Shown: positions 41,801 to 50,390 of the stretch, piece by piece
Layout of the letters: each line of letters opens with the position of its first letter
Numbering within the stretch: position 1 is the first letter of the stretch
Origin: an uncultured Clostridia bacterium
Lineage (GTDB): Bacteria > Bacillota > Clostridia > Christensenellales > Borkfalkiaceae
Direction of reading: 5' to 3'
Assembly: GCA_934254815.1 (NCBI GenBank)
Contig: CAKQME010000007.1
Span: forward strand, 58,887 to 122,886
DNA length: 64,000 nucleotides
Notes under the pieces: model-generated
The model's database searches: none
What the model saw: only the letters and a program-made list of their open reading frames with translations
What the model was told of the DNA's origin: nothing
Program-made: the position numbers and the translations under genes

Positions 41801-41927
41801 TCTTTTTATATTCGCCGTCTGATACGAAAATATTATTCACGGGCGTATTTTTTACGATTGCCGCCGCCCGCAGTTCTCCGATTATCCTTTTTATTCTTTC
41901 CGTTAAATTCAATACGTTATTTTGCAT
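38889..41927 (-). CDS. GH38 alpha-mannosidase
   Basis: A 1012-aa zinc enzyme that removes alpha-mannosyl residues. Family hallmarks: IGHTHIDVAWLW near residue 243 (zinc His/Asp), QWEAEGAMWVEADCNLTSGE, the nucleophile Asp in ILWLPDVFGYS near 357, and the second zinc His in NNQFHDVVPGSGI. C-terminal beta domains follow. No signal peptide, so it acts in the cytoplasm. Length matches bacterial GH38. With GH94, GH3 and GH1 beside it, a mannose- and glucose-containing glycan or a host N-glycan is a plausible substrate, but this is inference. Confidence 0.95.
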   Translation of the reverse strand: MQNNVLNLTERIKRIIGELRAAAIVKNTPVNNIFVSDGEYKKNNVLPNVKDSGAPFKNGDFWGGKVDSHYWFYTEVTVGDEIEKGEVRFELDTRLIDDWEKSYPQFLVYVDGKLQQGIDGNHKYVVLSEKKTYKIHIYAYTGMYFDKKINLFVNLLAVNKAAERLAYNLSVPFEVLSFTPDNVGDYKNILLYLNNTVNLLDWRSVGSREFRLSVNAANEYIENEFYKKYCGNKADNNYFVDCIGHTHIDVAWLWTMRQTVEKAQRSFSTALALMEEYPDYKFTSSQPFLYEACKTQAPEVYEKIKERVKAGQWEAEGAMWVEADCNLTSGESLVRQILYGKKFFKEEFGVESEILWLPDVFGYSVALPQILKKTGVKYFVTSKISWNDTNTMPNDTFMWRGLDGSEIFTYFLTAQDMKTDRSYNRYATYNAKGNASQVAGTWNAYRNKELSDEAIITYGYGDGGGGSTKEDIENIRRMEYGIPGCPKTRFSFAKDALERIEKRAKESGRIQKWVGELYFEYHRGTLTTQAHNKRNNRKAEFAMQNLELLYSLCGDKLTYPKEEIDELWKIILNNQFHDVVPGSGIKNIYEDSDRDYAYVFSKIEKLENVCKAELSKQYNADGEKYVIFNPNSFAADGIIDTENGKRYIKGAAAKGISAVDLQPLNGSIKTAKQKLENDFYEIIFDKEYNIISLFDKKHGRQIIKEGEKANELRVYEDLPLDYDGWELRDYYIEKSYCVNEVVSSETFSDGATGGLKIVKKYGDSTITQIVRLYENIGRIDFETEVYWHTKHSLLKALFPLDLNADFATFDVQFGNITRPTHQNTSWDRAKFESCGHKYADISESDYGVAILNDCKYGYSVINNVIGLSLLRGATYPNPDSDMGKHNFTYSLFAHEGAARNGEAERQAFMLNNPLQTFGKASGDFKAVSFVACSDEKINIGAVKRAENGNGYIVRLYETNNIRHKITLNFNENIKCASLCDLLENDDRNLSVSNNQVSLEVKPFEIITLKIIF

Positions 41928-41931
41928 AATT

Positions 41932-42681
41932 TTATAATAAGTTTTTCTCTTTCAATTTATTTGCGATAGTATCGAGTACGCTTTGGACGAAGGAATTTTC
42001 GTGCGCGTAGTCGAAAAGAATAAACGCATGCTTTGCGTTGTCGATAATTTTTAATTCGCAGTCGATTTTCTCTTCCTTTAATTTATCGTAATAATTTTCG
42101 GCGTCGGATAAAGCAACGACTCCATCGTTAGTCCCGTGCATAATCAATGCGGGCGAATCGCCTGCCGCAACGTTATAAAGCGGAGAAAATTCCTTTAACA
42201 AATCTTCGCAATTTTCGTTTTTGCGCGGAATTATCCCGTAACTCCATTTTCCCGTCAAATCGACTATCCCGTTTAAATCGACGACGTAATCGGGCAAACT
42301 AAAATCACTTTCTAATCGTTTTATAATTGCGGAAACTCCGAGGCACGCCGCCAGATAGCCGCCTGCCGAATCGCCTAAAACGCTTATCGGAATCGAACCG
42401 TTTAAATTAGTCTTTATATATTTTACGGCGTCGGCGCAATCTTTTAAGCAGTCTCGCACGTCGGTATTTTTGCCGTCTTCCATTATCCGATACTGCACGG
42501 AATATGCTATCGCTCCGTTATTAGCAAAATATTCGCAATGCCTAAAAAATCGCCAAGTATCTTCGCTTTTCCAACCGCCGCCGTGTATACATATTACGCA
42601 ACCGCTTGCCTTTCCTTGCGGAAGAAACTCGTACAATTTTAAATTTAAGCCATCCACGGTTTTATAAATTATTTCTTTCAT
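41932..42681 (-). CDS. Alpha/beta hydrolase, acetyl-esterase type
   Basis: A 249-aa cytoplasmic hydrolase with oxyanion motif CIHGGGW near residue 33, nucleophile S105 in LGDSAGGY, a late Asp in HGTNDGVV and the catalytic His in DNAKHAFILFD. This is the BD-FAE/hormone-sensitive-lipase-like pattern often found on acetylated sugars. It lies five bases from the GH38 start, so it probably deacylates the oligosaccharide before the mannosidase acts. The exact ester cannot be read. Confidence 0.88.
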   Translation of the reverse strand: MKEIIYKTVDGLNLKLYEFLPQGKASGCVICIHGGGWKSEDTWRFFRHCEYFANNGAIAYSVQYRIMEDGKNTDVRDCLKDCADAVKYIKTNLNGSIPISVLGDSAGGYLAACLGVSAIIKRLESDFSLPDYVVDLNGIVDLTGKWSYGIIPRKNENCEDLLKEFSPLYNVAAGDSPALIMHGTNDGVVALSDAENYYDKLKEEKIDCELKIIDNAKHAFILFDYAHENSFVQSVLDTIANKLKEKNLL

Positions 42682-42687
42682 TTTTAT

Positions 42688-43179
42688 TTATTCCGAACGC
42701 AAATTATTCATAACGATGTCGAAACCGCGATTACCCTCGTAACCTACGAGGCGTTGATTTTCGTCGGCTTTTGCGTACAAAGTGGGGCAACAATCGTTAT
42801 TCTCTTTAATTGCCTGCCACGCCTTCCACAACCTATTGTATAAAGCGACTGTCTTTTTTATTATATCCAATTATAAACGAAACCTTGGGTCCGTAGTCAG
42901 CCGCCTTCCCGTACGCTTTTGCATTTGCTCTCTACGCGAGAGAACCCACTCGCGAGCCTCGCTACCTTCGGGTAAAATCGCTCTCCATCCGAACGACTCG
43001 CCCACGCCGTTCCATAACAAACCGTACTGAGCGCAAGTCGATAAATCGAAAGTCTTTCCGTCGTACCCTCTCAACTTTAAAAAAGCGGTGTCTTTATATT
43101 GAGTTTGATACCTTACCGCCGCGGGATTGTCGTGTACCATATCGTGTACGAATAATTCCGAGCGAGTTATTTTTTCCAT
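42688..43179 (-). pseudogene. Remnant of a larger glycosidase, internally deleted
   Basis: Two pieces lie in the same frame separated by one TAA. Piece one (from 43179, about 102 codons) starts MEKITRSELFVHDMVHDNPA and reads YGLLWNGVGESFGWRAI, like the start of a TIM-barrel glycosidase. Piece two (42688-42870) reads ALYNRLWKAWQAIKENNDCCP, like the C-terminal helix of such enzymes. Between them several hundred residues of a normal enzyme are missing, so a large internal deletion is the best explanation. The flanking operon continues undisturbed on both sides. The parent family cannot be named with confidence. Confidence 0.6.
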
Positions 43180-43180
43180 A

Positions 43181-45448
43181 TTACACCGTTATATCCGTTT
43201 GAGTAGAATTTTCGTGAATAAATTTCTTTTCATTTCGAGTTATCGTTATATTGTAAGTTTTACCGCGGAATACCCTCGTTATTTTTGCGGGAAGCATTTC
43301 TTTCGGCAGACAAGGGTATATTTCGAGTCCGTCGTAACGCGGCTTTATTCCGAACATATATTGCGTTACCGCAACGTACATCCACGCCGCAGTACCCGTA
43401 AGCCAACTCACGTTAGCCAACCCGAATTTATCGCTTTCCGGTCCGAAAATATTAGACGCGTAAACGTAGGGTTCGGCTTTATATCGCCATTCACCCGCCT
43501 TACTTTGCGCAATCATCGGCAAAAGTTGATGATAATATTTATAGGCGTTTTCGGGGCGTTTGAGCATACATTCGGCAATAATCGCCCAGGTATTCGCGTG
43601 ACAGAACACGCTCCCGTTCTCGCCGCAACCCTTGTTATAGTAAGTAAGCGGATCTTCCTTCGACGGATAATCTTTCATCGCAGGGTCGATTTTCTTTATT
43701 CCGAGTTCGGTGTCGAGATATTTCTTCACGCTGTCCATAGCGGTTTTCGCATTATCGCCCATTCCGCTTATCACCGACCAACTTTGCGTGTTGAGCCATA
43801 TTTTCGCCTGCGGCTCTTGCTTCGAGCCGATAAACCGCCCTTCGTCGGTAATGCAACGCCTGTACCACTCTCCGTCCCACGCAATCTCGTTGACAAGCCG
43901 TTTTTGCTCGGCGTAAATCTCTTCGTATATCCGTCCGTTCTCGCCTTTAAGGTCGGCAAGTTCGGCAATCATTTTCAATACCGTACCGAATTGCATAGAA
44001 GTCCATATACTTTCGCCTTTACCTTTACGACAGACCTTATAAAGCATATCGTTCCAGTCGGAGGCGAGCATCAACGGGAAACCGTGTTCGCCGCGGTTTT
44101 CCATACAAAAATCTATCGACTTTTTGATATGTTCCCAGACGGTTGCCTTTCCGCCGTCGTAAAAATCTACGACTTCGTCGAGATAATCGAGCGTTCCCTC
44201 TTCCATAATAATATGGTAGCACGCCATTACGAGCCACAAATGGTTATCGCTATGTATTCTCGTTACGGGATCCCACCCCTCGATGGGAAAACAGTAGTGA
44301 TTGCAATGCCCGTCCTTATACTGCTGCGTAAAAAGTAAATTGAGTTTATCCTTTGCACGCCGTAAGTCGAAAGGTATCATCGCGAGAATATCCTGCGCGG
44401 TATCTCTTACGCCCACGCCGCGGAAAGTACCTGTAGCGTAGTAACTTATGTTTCTCGAAAAAAGAAAATTGCGTTCCGCTTGGTAAGGATTCCATACGTT
44501 TATCATCGTTTGCGCGTCTTTATCGGGTATCTCGCATTGAAAACGGGAAAGGTAATCGTTCCACTGCTCTTTAAGCGAAACGAACGATTTTTGCACGAAC
44601 CCTTTCTCGCGGCAATGCGCAACGCATTTTTCTATTTCTTCCTCGGTCATAGCCGTGCCGAGAAACACGTTTATTTCATTTTCTTCGCCCGCCTTTAAAT
44701 CCGCGTCTATCTGAAACGCAAAGCAGGGGTCGCCGCCGTAGAGCGTAGAATTCGAGCATTTTTCGCTTTCGATTCTCTGCGGATTTTCTTCGCTGCGATA
44801 CGCACCTATAAATTCGTCGCGGTCGCAATCGAACGCCGTAATTTTTGCGTCGGTCGCAAAATACACGAGCGGAGTTTCGTCGGGTTTGGGTTGCATTTCA
44901 ACGCCGTACTTATACACGAGTATATCGCCCTTCGCGTAGCAGGAAAGTTGGTGTTTGTTATAGCATTGCCATTGCAACTCGCGCATAAACTCCATCATTC
45001 CGAGTTCGACGTAAGGGAAAATCGTTATGCGTTTATCTTTATCCGACTTTAATTTTAAATTCCATATAAGCGCGTTTTCGTATTTGCCTACGAAATATGT
45101 TGCAACTACGTTTACACCGTTTTTAGTTGCCGTATAGCGCGAATATCCCATACCATGAGCCGCGTTCCACTTTTCGGGTTTACAGGCGCATGGTTCGCTC
45201 GTGGGCGTCCATACGTCGTTTCCGTCTTTTATATAAGCGTAAAAGCCGCTCCTGTCGGTAGGCAAGTGAAAAAACCTGTAATGGTTGATACGCCATATCT
45301 GCGGACTTTTATAAAACGCCACTCCGCCACCAGCCTGCGACATCATCGTATGAAAAGTTCCGTTGGAAAAATAATTCATCCAAGGCGTCGGCGTATTGTA
45401 CTTATCTATAATAATCTCGCGGTTTTTATCGTCGAATTTGTAACCCAT
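43181..45448 (-). CDS. GH94 glycoside phosphorylase
   Basis: A 755-aa inverting phosphorylase that splits a disaccharide with phosphate to give a sugar 1-phosphate. The N-terminal beta-sandwich (YFSNGTFHTMMSQAGGGVAFY) and the (alpha/alpha)6 barrel with GTFRGVGVRDTAQDIL, HSDNHLWL, the catalytic-Asp motif ASDWNDM and NGSVFCHANTW are all typical. Family members act on cellobiose, chitobiose, laminaribiose or related beta-linked disaccharides; which one cannot be told. AGAGGA precedes the start. Phosphorolysis saves ATP, in keeping with import by an ABC system. Confidence 0.92.
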   Translation of the reverse strand: MGYKFDDKNREIIIDKYNTPTPWMNYFSNGTFHTMMSQAGGGVAFYKSPQIWRINHYRFFHLPTDRSGFYAYIKDGNDVWTPTSEPCACKPEKWNAAHGMGYSRYTATKNGVNVVATYFVGKYENALIWNLKLKSDKDKRITIFPYVELGMMEFMRELQWQCYNKHQLSCYAKGDILVYKYGVEMQPKPDETPLVYFATDAKITAFDCDRDEFIGAYRSEENPQRIESEKCSNSTLYGGDPCFAFQIDADLKAGEENEINVFLGTAMTEEEIEKCVAHCREKGFVQKSFVSLKEQWNDYLSRFQCEIPDKDAQTMINVWNPYQAERNFLFSRNISYYATGTFRGVGVRDTAQDILAMIPFDLRRAKDKLNLLFTQQYKDGHCNHYCFPIEGWDPVTRIHSDNHLWLVMACYHIIMEEGTLDYLDEVVDFYDGGKATVWEHIKKSIDFCMENRGEHGFPLMLASDWNDMLYKVCRKGKGESIWTSMQFGTVLKMIAELADLKGENGRIYEEIYAEQKRLVNEIAWDGEWYRRCITDEGRFIGSKQEPQAKIWLNTQSWSVISGMGDNAKTAMDSVKKYLDTELGIKKIDPAMKDYPSKEDPLTYYNKGCGENGSVFCHANTWAIIAECMLKRPENAYKYYHQLLPMIAQSKAGEWRYKAEPYVYASNIFGPESDKFGLANVSWLTGTAAWMYVAVTQYMFGIKPRYDGLEIYPCLPKEMLPAKITRVFRGKTYNITITRNEKKFIHENSTQTDITV

Positions 45449-45450
45449 AA

Positions 45451-47004
45451 TTATTCATTTCCTCTTACGAAAATGCTTTTACCGATAAATTCTGATTTTC
45501 CGAGTATGCCGTCGACGAGCATCTCAACCGTTTCTCTGCAAGCGTTGCAGTTCGTTTCGATAAACGTTGGATCCTCAGAGAAATAATCGCTTGCAAAATA
45601 CGGCGAGCCATAATTTATTATAAGTTTTTTCTTTTTGTCGAACAGATGCGACGCCCATATAAGCATATGCGGAACGCTCCATTCGGCGACGAATGCGCAC
45701 TCTATATTAAATATAACAAGATCGTATCTGTTTTGTAATTTATCTATATCCGCCTGCCAGCAAACTCTTGACGGCACGTCGTAAATATCTCTTTGCAGGT
45801 CTGCGTTAAATCCGCGACGAATAAATTCTTCTTTTAATAAAACGCTCGAATCGCCACCGCCGTTTTCCGTTCCGTCTACGATTAAAATATTTTTGATTTT
45901 ATTTTTATCAAGCGGTAACAACCCTATATCGTTACGAAGAAGACACATACCGTCTTTGCTTATTTTAAGCGTTTGTTCGTCCACGAATCCGGCGTTCGGT
46001 TTTTCTATCGTACCGTTCTTTTCGGCTCTTTCTTTAACGGTTTTCATTCCCTCAATTCTTTCAAGAGCATCGTCGAGCCTCGACATAGGAATTTCGCCGC
46101 TTATTATGAGTTCCTCTATTTTTTCAGCAGCCTCCACCGGCGGCCACAAAAGCAAATCCGCGCCCGCTTTAAACGCCTGTACCGTTTCGGCAATCAAATC
46201 GCCAGTAGCCATACCGCCCATAATAAGCGCGTCGGTTACTACCGCGCCTTTAAAACTAAGTTCGCCCTTTAATAAATCGGTCGTTATCTTCTTTGAAAAA
46301 GTCGCGATAGGATTAAACCCGTTGTCTTTTTCGTCGGTATACGATTTAAGCGTAACGTGAGTGGTCATTATTGCCGCAACGTTTTCTTTCATCACTTCGC
46401 GATAAGTATAGCCGTAAGTTTTAAGCCACTCGTCGAAAGGAAGTACGTTCGCTCCCGGTCCTATGTGCATATTCACGAAAGAAGTTCCGATTCCCGGAAA
46501 ATGTTTTGCAGTAGAGCAAACGCCCTGATCCTGTATGCCTTTTATTACCTGTCTGTATACTTTGCCTATCGTTTCAGGGTCATCGCTTATACCGAGCAGG
46601 TACATAAGGTGATCGAAACACATATCTATGCTCGGCGCAAGAATCCAGTCTACGCCTTTATCGTTGCATTGCATACCGATACACTTTCCGAGGTTATACG
46701 CGTCGGTTAAATTGCGGGATGCGCCGAGCGCTTTTTGCGGACAGAAACGCACTCTCTGCCCCGCGACCGTAACTCCGTCGGCGCAAACGATTAAATCTTT
46801 CGCTGCGGTCTTGCACTCGAGCATTTTTTCGTGCGACATAGCCGTACCCATTTCGACGCCATTTTCGTCGGTTAAGACCGCGCCTTCGCTGTAATATAAG
46901 CCTCCTACGGGATATTTTTTAAAAAACTCTTTTATCCCGCCGTGCGTGTTTACTTCTCTTATCGTTACTACGAATGTTTTTAATATTTTTTCTCTTAAAG
47001 TCAT
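45451..47004 (-). CDS. GH3 glycosidase, NagZ-like
   Basis: A 517-aa family 3 enzyme without signal peptide. STAKHFPGIGTS (residues 164-175) is the conserved KHFPG block, and VVTDALIMGG holds the nucleophile D258. Unlike two-residue GH3 beta-glucosidases, the catalytic acid here would be the His/Asp dyad of the beta-N-acetylglucosaminidase branch. A short extra C-terminal Rossmann-like domain (IKNILIVDGTENGG) follows. The activity is therefore probably removal of beta-GlcNAc, or another beta-glycoside. The ribosome site AAGGAG overlaps the upstream esterase stop. Confidence 0.88.
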   Translation of the reverse strand: MTLREKILKTFVVTIREVNTHGGIKEFFKKYPVGGLYYSEGAVLTDENGVEMGTAMSHEKMLECKTAAKDLIVCADGVTVAGQRVRFCPQKALGASRNLTDAYNLGKCIGMQCNDKGVDWILAPSIDMCFDHLMYLLGISDDPETIGKVYRQVIKGIQDQGVCSTAKHFPGIGTSFVNMHIGPGANVLPFDEWLKTYGYTYREVMKENVAAIMTTHVTLKSYTDEKDNGFNPIATFSKKITTDLLKGELSFKGAVVTDALIMGGMATGDLIAETVQAFKAGADLLLWPPVEAAEKIEELIISGEIPMSRLDDALERIEGMKTVKERAEKNGTIEKPNAGFVDEQTLKISKDGMCLLRNDIGLLPLDKNKIKNILIVDGTENGGGDSSVLLKEEFIRRGFNADLQRDIYDVPSRVCWQADIDKLQNRYDLVIFNIECAFVAEWSVPHMLIWASHLFDKKKKLIINYGSPYFASDYFSEDPTFIETNCNACRETVEMLVDGILGKSEFIGKSIFVRGNE

Positions 47005-47005
47005 A

Positions 47006-47644
47006 TTAAATCTCCTTACCGGTAATAGTTTTGCTTAAAAGCCACTCATAAGTCTCTTGGTTGTTATATGTATCCGTCCACGCGTCGTGGTGATCGTAAG
47101 GGTAAACCGTAAATTTTATTTCGGCTTTTGTGTTCGTCTTTTTAAGCGCGTTTATCATCTTTTCGCTTTCAAACAATTCCACGACGGGATCGTTTTTACA
47201 ATGAAACGCCCATACGGGGACGCCTTCGAGCGACCAAGCGTTCCAACTCATTCCTCCCCCGCATATAGGCATTATCGCCGCAAACAAGTTCGGTCTTGCC
47301 ATGGCAACCGACCACGTTCCGAATCCTCCCATTGAATTACCCGTTACGTAAACTCTGTTTGCGTCAACGTCGTTTCTCTTAACGTATTCTTCTACAAGAG
47401 AAATCAGCCTTTCGCCGTACTCAAACCAAGTGGCGTTATTCGCACATTGCGGGCTTATAATCATAAACGGCAGTTTCATTCCGTTTCTTACGGTTTTTAT
47501 CGGTCCGTGAATCGTCAATTTATTTACGTCGTCGCCGCGTTCGCCCGCCCCATGCAAATAGATAAGGAGCGGCATTTTATCGTCGTGTTTATCGGGAATA
47601 CACTCTAAAAATTTCATTCCCTTATATTCTTTCAATTTGTCCAT
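47006..47644 (-). CDS. Alpha/beta hydrolase, carboxylesterase-like
   Basis: A 212-aa cytoplasmic hydrolase: oxyanion strand LIYLHGAGERGDD, nucleophile Ser near residue 104 in VTGNSMGGFGTW, an Asp in HCKNDPVV and a His in YDHHDAW. It is the phospholipase/carboxylesterase or prolyl-oligopeptidase-like group known from glycan clusters as sugar esterases. ATG 47644 is used; a TTG nine bases earlier overlaps the GH1 stop. It differs from the second hydrolase (41932) in fold subgroup, so the pair may remove two different acyl groups. Confidence 0.85.
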   Translation of the reverse strand: MDKLKEYKGMKFLECIPDKHDDKMPLLIYLHGAGERGDDVNKLTIHGPIKTVRNGMKLPFMIISPQCANNATWFEYGERLISLVEEYVKRNDVDANRVYVTGNSMGGFGTWSVAMARPNLFAAIMPICGGGMSWNAWSLEGVPVWAFHCKNDPVVELFESEKMINALKKTNTKAEIKFTVYPYDHHDAWTDTYNNQETYEWLLSKTITGKEI

Positions 47645-47649
47645 AATTC

Positions 47650-48993
47650 TCAATAAATATTTTCGCCGTTTGATTTAATAACCGTTTTATACCAGTATGC
47701 GCTATCTTTCGGAATTCGCTTTTGGCTTTCAAAATCGACGTGTATAAGTCCGAAACGCGGTCGATAGCCGTTCTGCCACTCCATATTATCCGTAAACGAC
47801 CATACAAAGTAACCGCAAAGATCAACCCCGTTTTCAGTTGCCTTGTCGAGTTCTATAAGATGCCTTTGAATATAGTCTACCCTTTGTGGATCGTGAACTT
47901 TTCCGTCTAGAGCAACCCAGTCAAGACAGCACATGCCGTTTTCCGTGATACAAACAGGTTTTTTATACCTTTCATAAATCCATTCGACAGCATACCTTAT
48001 ACCCTCGGGGCAAATGTTCCAGCCGAGCGAATTATGCCATGCACCGACTTTTTCTTTTGCATAGTCACCGTTTTCGTCCACAATTCCTGCGCTATAATAA
48101 TTCTGACCGTAAAAATCAAGTGGTTGGCAAATTATTTTCAAATCTTCTTCCCAGCCGTCGGGAAGATATTTTTTTAATTTGCTCAAAAGCGGCTCCGGAT
48201 ACTTTCCGAGATAAATCGGATCGGAAAACCACGTTACAGAACTGTGCCAATAATTAAAAAAATCAAAAGACAACGTTTTTTTCTTTGCAGCTTCGATATT
48301 TTTTTTCGTTGGTTTTTCGGGTATGAAAAAACCACCTTGGTTTGCAAACCCTATCTTAATTTCTCCGACTGAATTTTCCCTTAATGCCTTTACGGCTTTC
48401 CCGTGCGCAAGCAAAATATTATGCGCCATAGGCACGGTTTCGGCATCGGACATATTAAGCCCGGGAGCTTGTCCGCTGCCGCGATAACAACCCAATATAC
48501 ATTGAGGCTCGTTAAACGTTATAAAATTTTTCACTCTGTCGGAATATCTTTGCGCAACAATCTTTGCATAATACGCAAAGTCATCGGCAAATTCACGATT
48601 CATATACCCTCCTTTTTTGTAGATATACATCGGTAAATCCCAATGAAATAACGCTAAGTACGGGGTTATCCCGTTTTTTAAGAGTTCGTTTATAACGTTA
48701 TCGTAAAAAGTCGCTCCTTCCTCGTCAATTTTTCCGTTCGGATAAGGCAAAAGCCTATTCCACGATATCGAAAACCTGAAAGCCTTTATGCCGAGCGACT
48801 TCATTAAGGCAATATCGTCTTTATATCTATGATAAAAATCACATGCGACATCACCAGTTTCTCCGCGTTCGATTGCGCCGTCTTTAAGGCAGAACATATC
48901 CCAGACAGACTCTGTCCTTCCGCTTTCTTTGGTTGCTCCTTCTATTTGATATGCCGAAGCTGCCACGCCCCATACAAAGTCTTTTTTAAACAT
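47650..48993 (-). CDS. GH1 beta-glucosidase, second copy
   Basis: A 447-aa family 1 enzyme: FKKDFVWGVAASAYQIEGA at the start, acid/base E162 in TFNEP, nucleophile in ITENG, and YFVWSFTDNMEWQNGY near the end. It is only distantly similar to the GH1 enzyme at 29948. No signal peptide. It probably hydrolyses beta-linked disaccharides in the cytoplasm, with GH94 as an alternative phosphorolytic route. Spacing to both neighbours is only a few bases. Confidence 0.95.
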   Translation of the reverse strand: MFKKDFVWGVAASAYQIEGATKESGRTESVWDMFCLKDGAIERGETGDVACDFYHRYKDDIALMKSLGIKAFRFSISWNRLLPYPNGKIDEEGATFYDNVINELLKNGITPYLALFHWDLPMYIYKKGGYMNREFADDFAYYAKIVAQRYSDRVKNFITFNEPQCILGCYRGSGQAPGLNMSDAETVPMAHNILLAHGKAVKALRENSVGEIKIGFANQGGFFIPEKPTKKNIEAAKKKTLSFDFFNYWHSSVTWFSDPIYLGKYPEPLLSKLKKYLPDGWEEDLKIICQPLDFYGQNYYSAGIVDENGDYAKEKVGAWHNSLGWNICPEGIRYAVEWIYERYKKPVCITENGMCCLDWVALDGKVHDPQRVDYIQRHLIELDKATENGVDLCGYFVWSFTDNMEWQNGYRPRFGLIHVDFESQKRIPKDSAYWYKTVIKSNGENIY

Positions 48994-49004
48994 GAAAAAT
49001 CTCC

Positions 49005-50387
49005 TTATTTGATGTATATAGTGTATTTATAAATTTCTTCATCTTCCTTTCTGACGCATTCACCCGAACCCCTTTTTATTTCAATATCGTAGCGCGTATC
49101 GCCTATATAAAGGTTTTTTAACGAAGCGTAATTGATCCCGCGCGGCAAGTGCGGATTAAATCGCACCCCTTTCCCTACGGACAAGCCTACAATTCCCTCG
49201 ACAACCATATTCAGGTAAGCGGTGGCACACCAGGTCTGATAGTTCTCCGCGCCCCACTCGATAAACTCGTTTTCCCATTCCTGAATACCGCCATATGCAA
49301 GCCCCGTATCGGGGTGATAAATTTCAACGAACTGTTTATCTCTTACGGCATTTCGTGTTAAAGCGAAAAACTCGTCGTCAAAACGCTTTTTATATCCGCT
49401 TTTAAGCATAGCCATGGCGAAAAATCCCTGAACCTGCGGCCATATCGTACCGCAATGCCTGCCGTAATGCCCGCCGCCTTTATACGATTTATACGGCTCG
49501 AAACACGGGTATACGCAAGGCAAGCCGTAACGGGTAGAATATGCGTTTTTCGCTATGCTTTCTGCCTTTTTCTCATCGGCAATACCGAATAACAAGGCAA
49601 ACGCCAACCCCAACCCCTCCTGCGCGTCGCACTCGTTATAAAGATAATCGTATAAACCAGTTTTCTCGTTCCAGAACCGTTCGTTTATAGCATTTTTCAA
49701 CTTTTGCGATTTCAACTCGAATTCATCGGGATTTTCACCAAGTTCTTTTGCCGCAAACGCCAGAATATCGTAGGCTTTTTTATACACGCAATTTGTGGAA
49801 AGTGTTTCCATCGGCAGTCCGTAACCGCGTTTAACCGCCTCGTCGGGATAAGCCTTTACCCAGTCCAAAACGCACGTTACGGGTACTTTGCCGTTCATTT
49901 TTCTATATTTTTCGGGATAAGCCGAAATACCGTCGCCGTATACCGCCGCACCGCGAAACAAACCCGTTTCGTGGTCGTACTCGTCGTACTCCAACTGTCT
50001 CAGAGTGTTTAAAATCGTGCTATAAGCAAACTTTAAAAACTCTTTGTCATCGTTTATCAAATAGAGTTTAAACGCGCCTATCGCCCATATAATCTTATCC
50101 CAGTATTGGTCGCCTATACGGATTTTGCCGTCCGTCTCGTTTAAAACTGCGTAAAGCGTATTTTTTGCTACTACGGGATTTAACAACGCGACGGCGTTAT
50201 ACACGTTAATAGCGGCATCTCTCGTCCATGGGTTGGCATAACCTATGCCCGCCATAACGCAAGGTTCTTCGCGCTTTAAAATTCCGCTTTTTATAGTTGC
50301 TACGTTAGCCGCAACGCAACCTATCGCCAGCCTGAACGCGTCGTTTACGGCTTTATCGTCACACTCGAAATATGTTATTTTATTCAT
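49005..50387 (-). CDS. (Alpha/alpha)6 six-hairpin glycosidase
   Basis: A 460-aa cytoplasmic protein with the six-hairpin toroid pattern: GIGYANPWTRDAAINVYNAV near residue 47 (typical general-acid/substrate Arg-Asp), YGDGISAYPEKY, CGTIWPQVQGFFAMAML and WGAENYQTWCATAYLNMV. The layout resembles GH15/GH63/GH37-like or amylo-alpha-1,6-glucosidase enzymes, so an alpha-glucosidase or mannosylglycerate-hydrolase type activity is possible. I cannot assign a family. It lies between GH1 and GH13, which suggests alpha-glucoside trimming. Confidence 0.75.
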   Translation of the reverse strand: MNKITYFECDDKAVNDAFRLAIGCVAANVATIKSGILKREEPCVMAGIGYANPWTRDAAINVYNAVALLNPVVAKNTLYAVLNETDGKIRIGDQYWDKIIWAIGAFKLYLINDDKEFLKFAYSTILNTLRQLEYDEYDHETGLFRGAAVYGDGISAYPEKYRKMNGKVPVTCVLDWVKAYPDEAVKRGYGLPMETLSTNCVYKKAYDILAFAAKELGENPDEFELKSQKLKNAINERFWNEKTGLYDYLYNECDAQEGLGLAFALLFGIADEKKAESIAKNAYSTRYGLPCVYPCFEPYKSYKGGGHYGRHCGTIWPQVQGFFAMAMLKSGYKKRFDDEFFALTRNAVRDKQFVEIYHPDTGLAYGGIQEWENEFIEWGAENYQTWCATAYLNMVVEGIVGLSVGKGVRFNPHLPRGINYASLKNLYIGDTRYDIEIKRGSGECVRKEDEEIYKYTIYIK

Positions 50388-50390
50388 AAA

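Noticed and set aside
42688..42870. Independent 60-aa protein
   Set aside because: It begins at a TTG directly after the TAA of the upstream piece in the same frame and resembles a glycosidase C-terminus, so it is part of one deleted gene.
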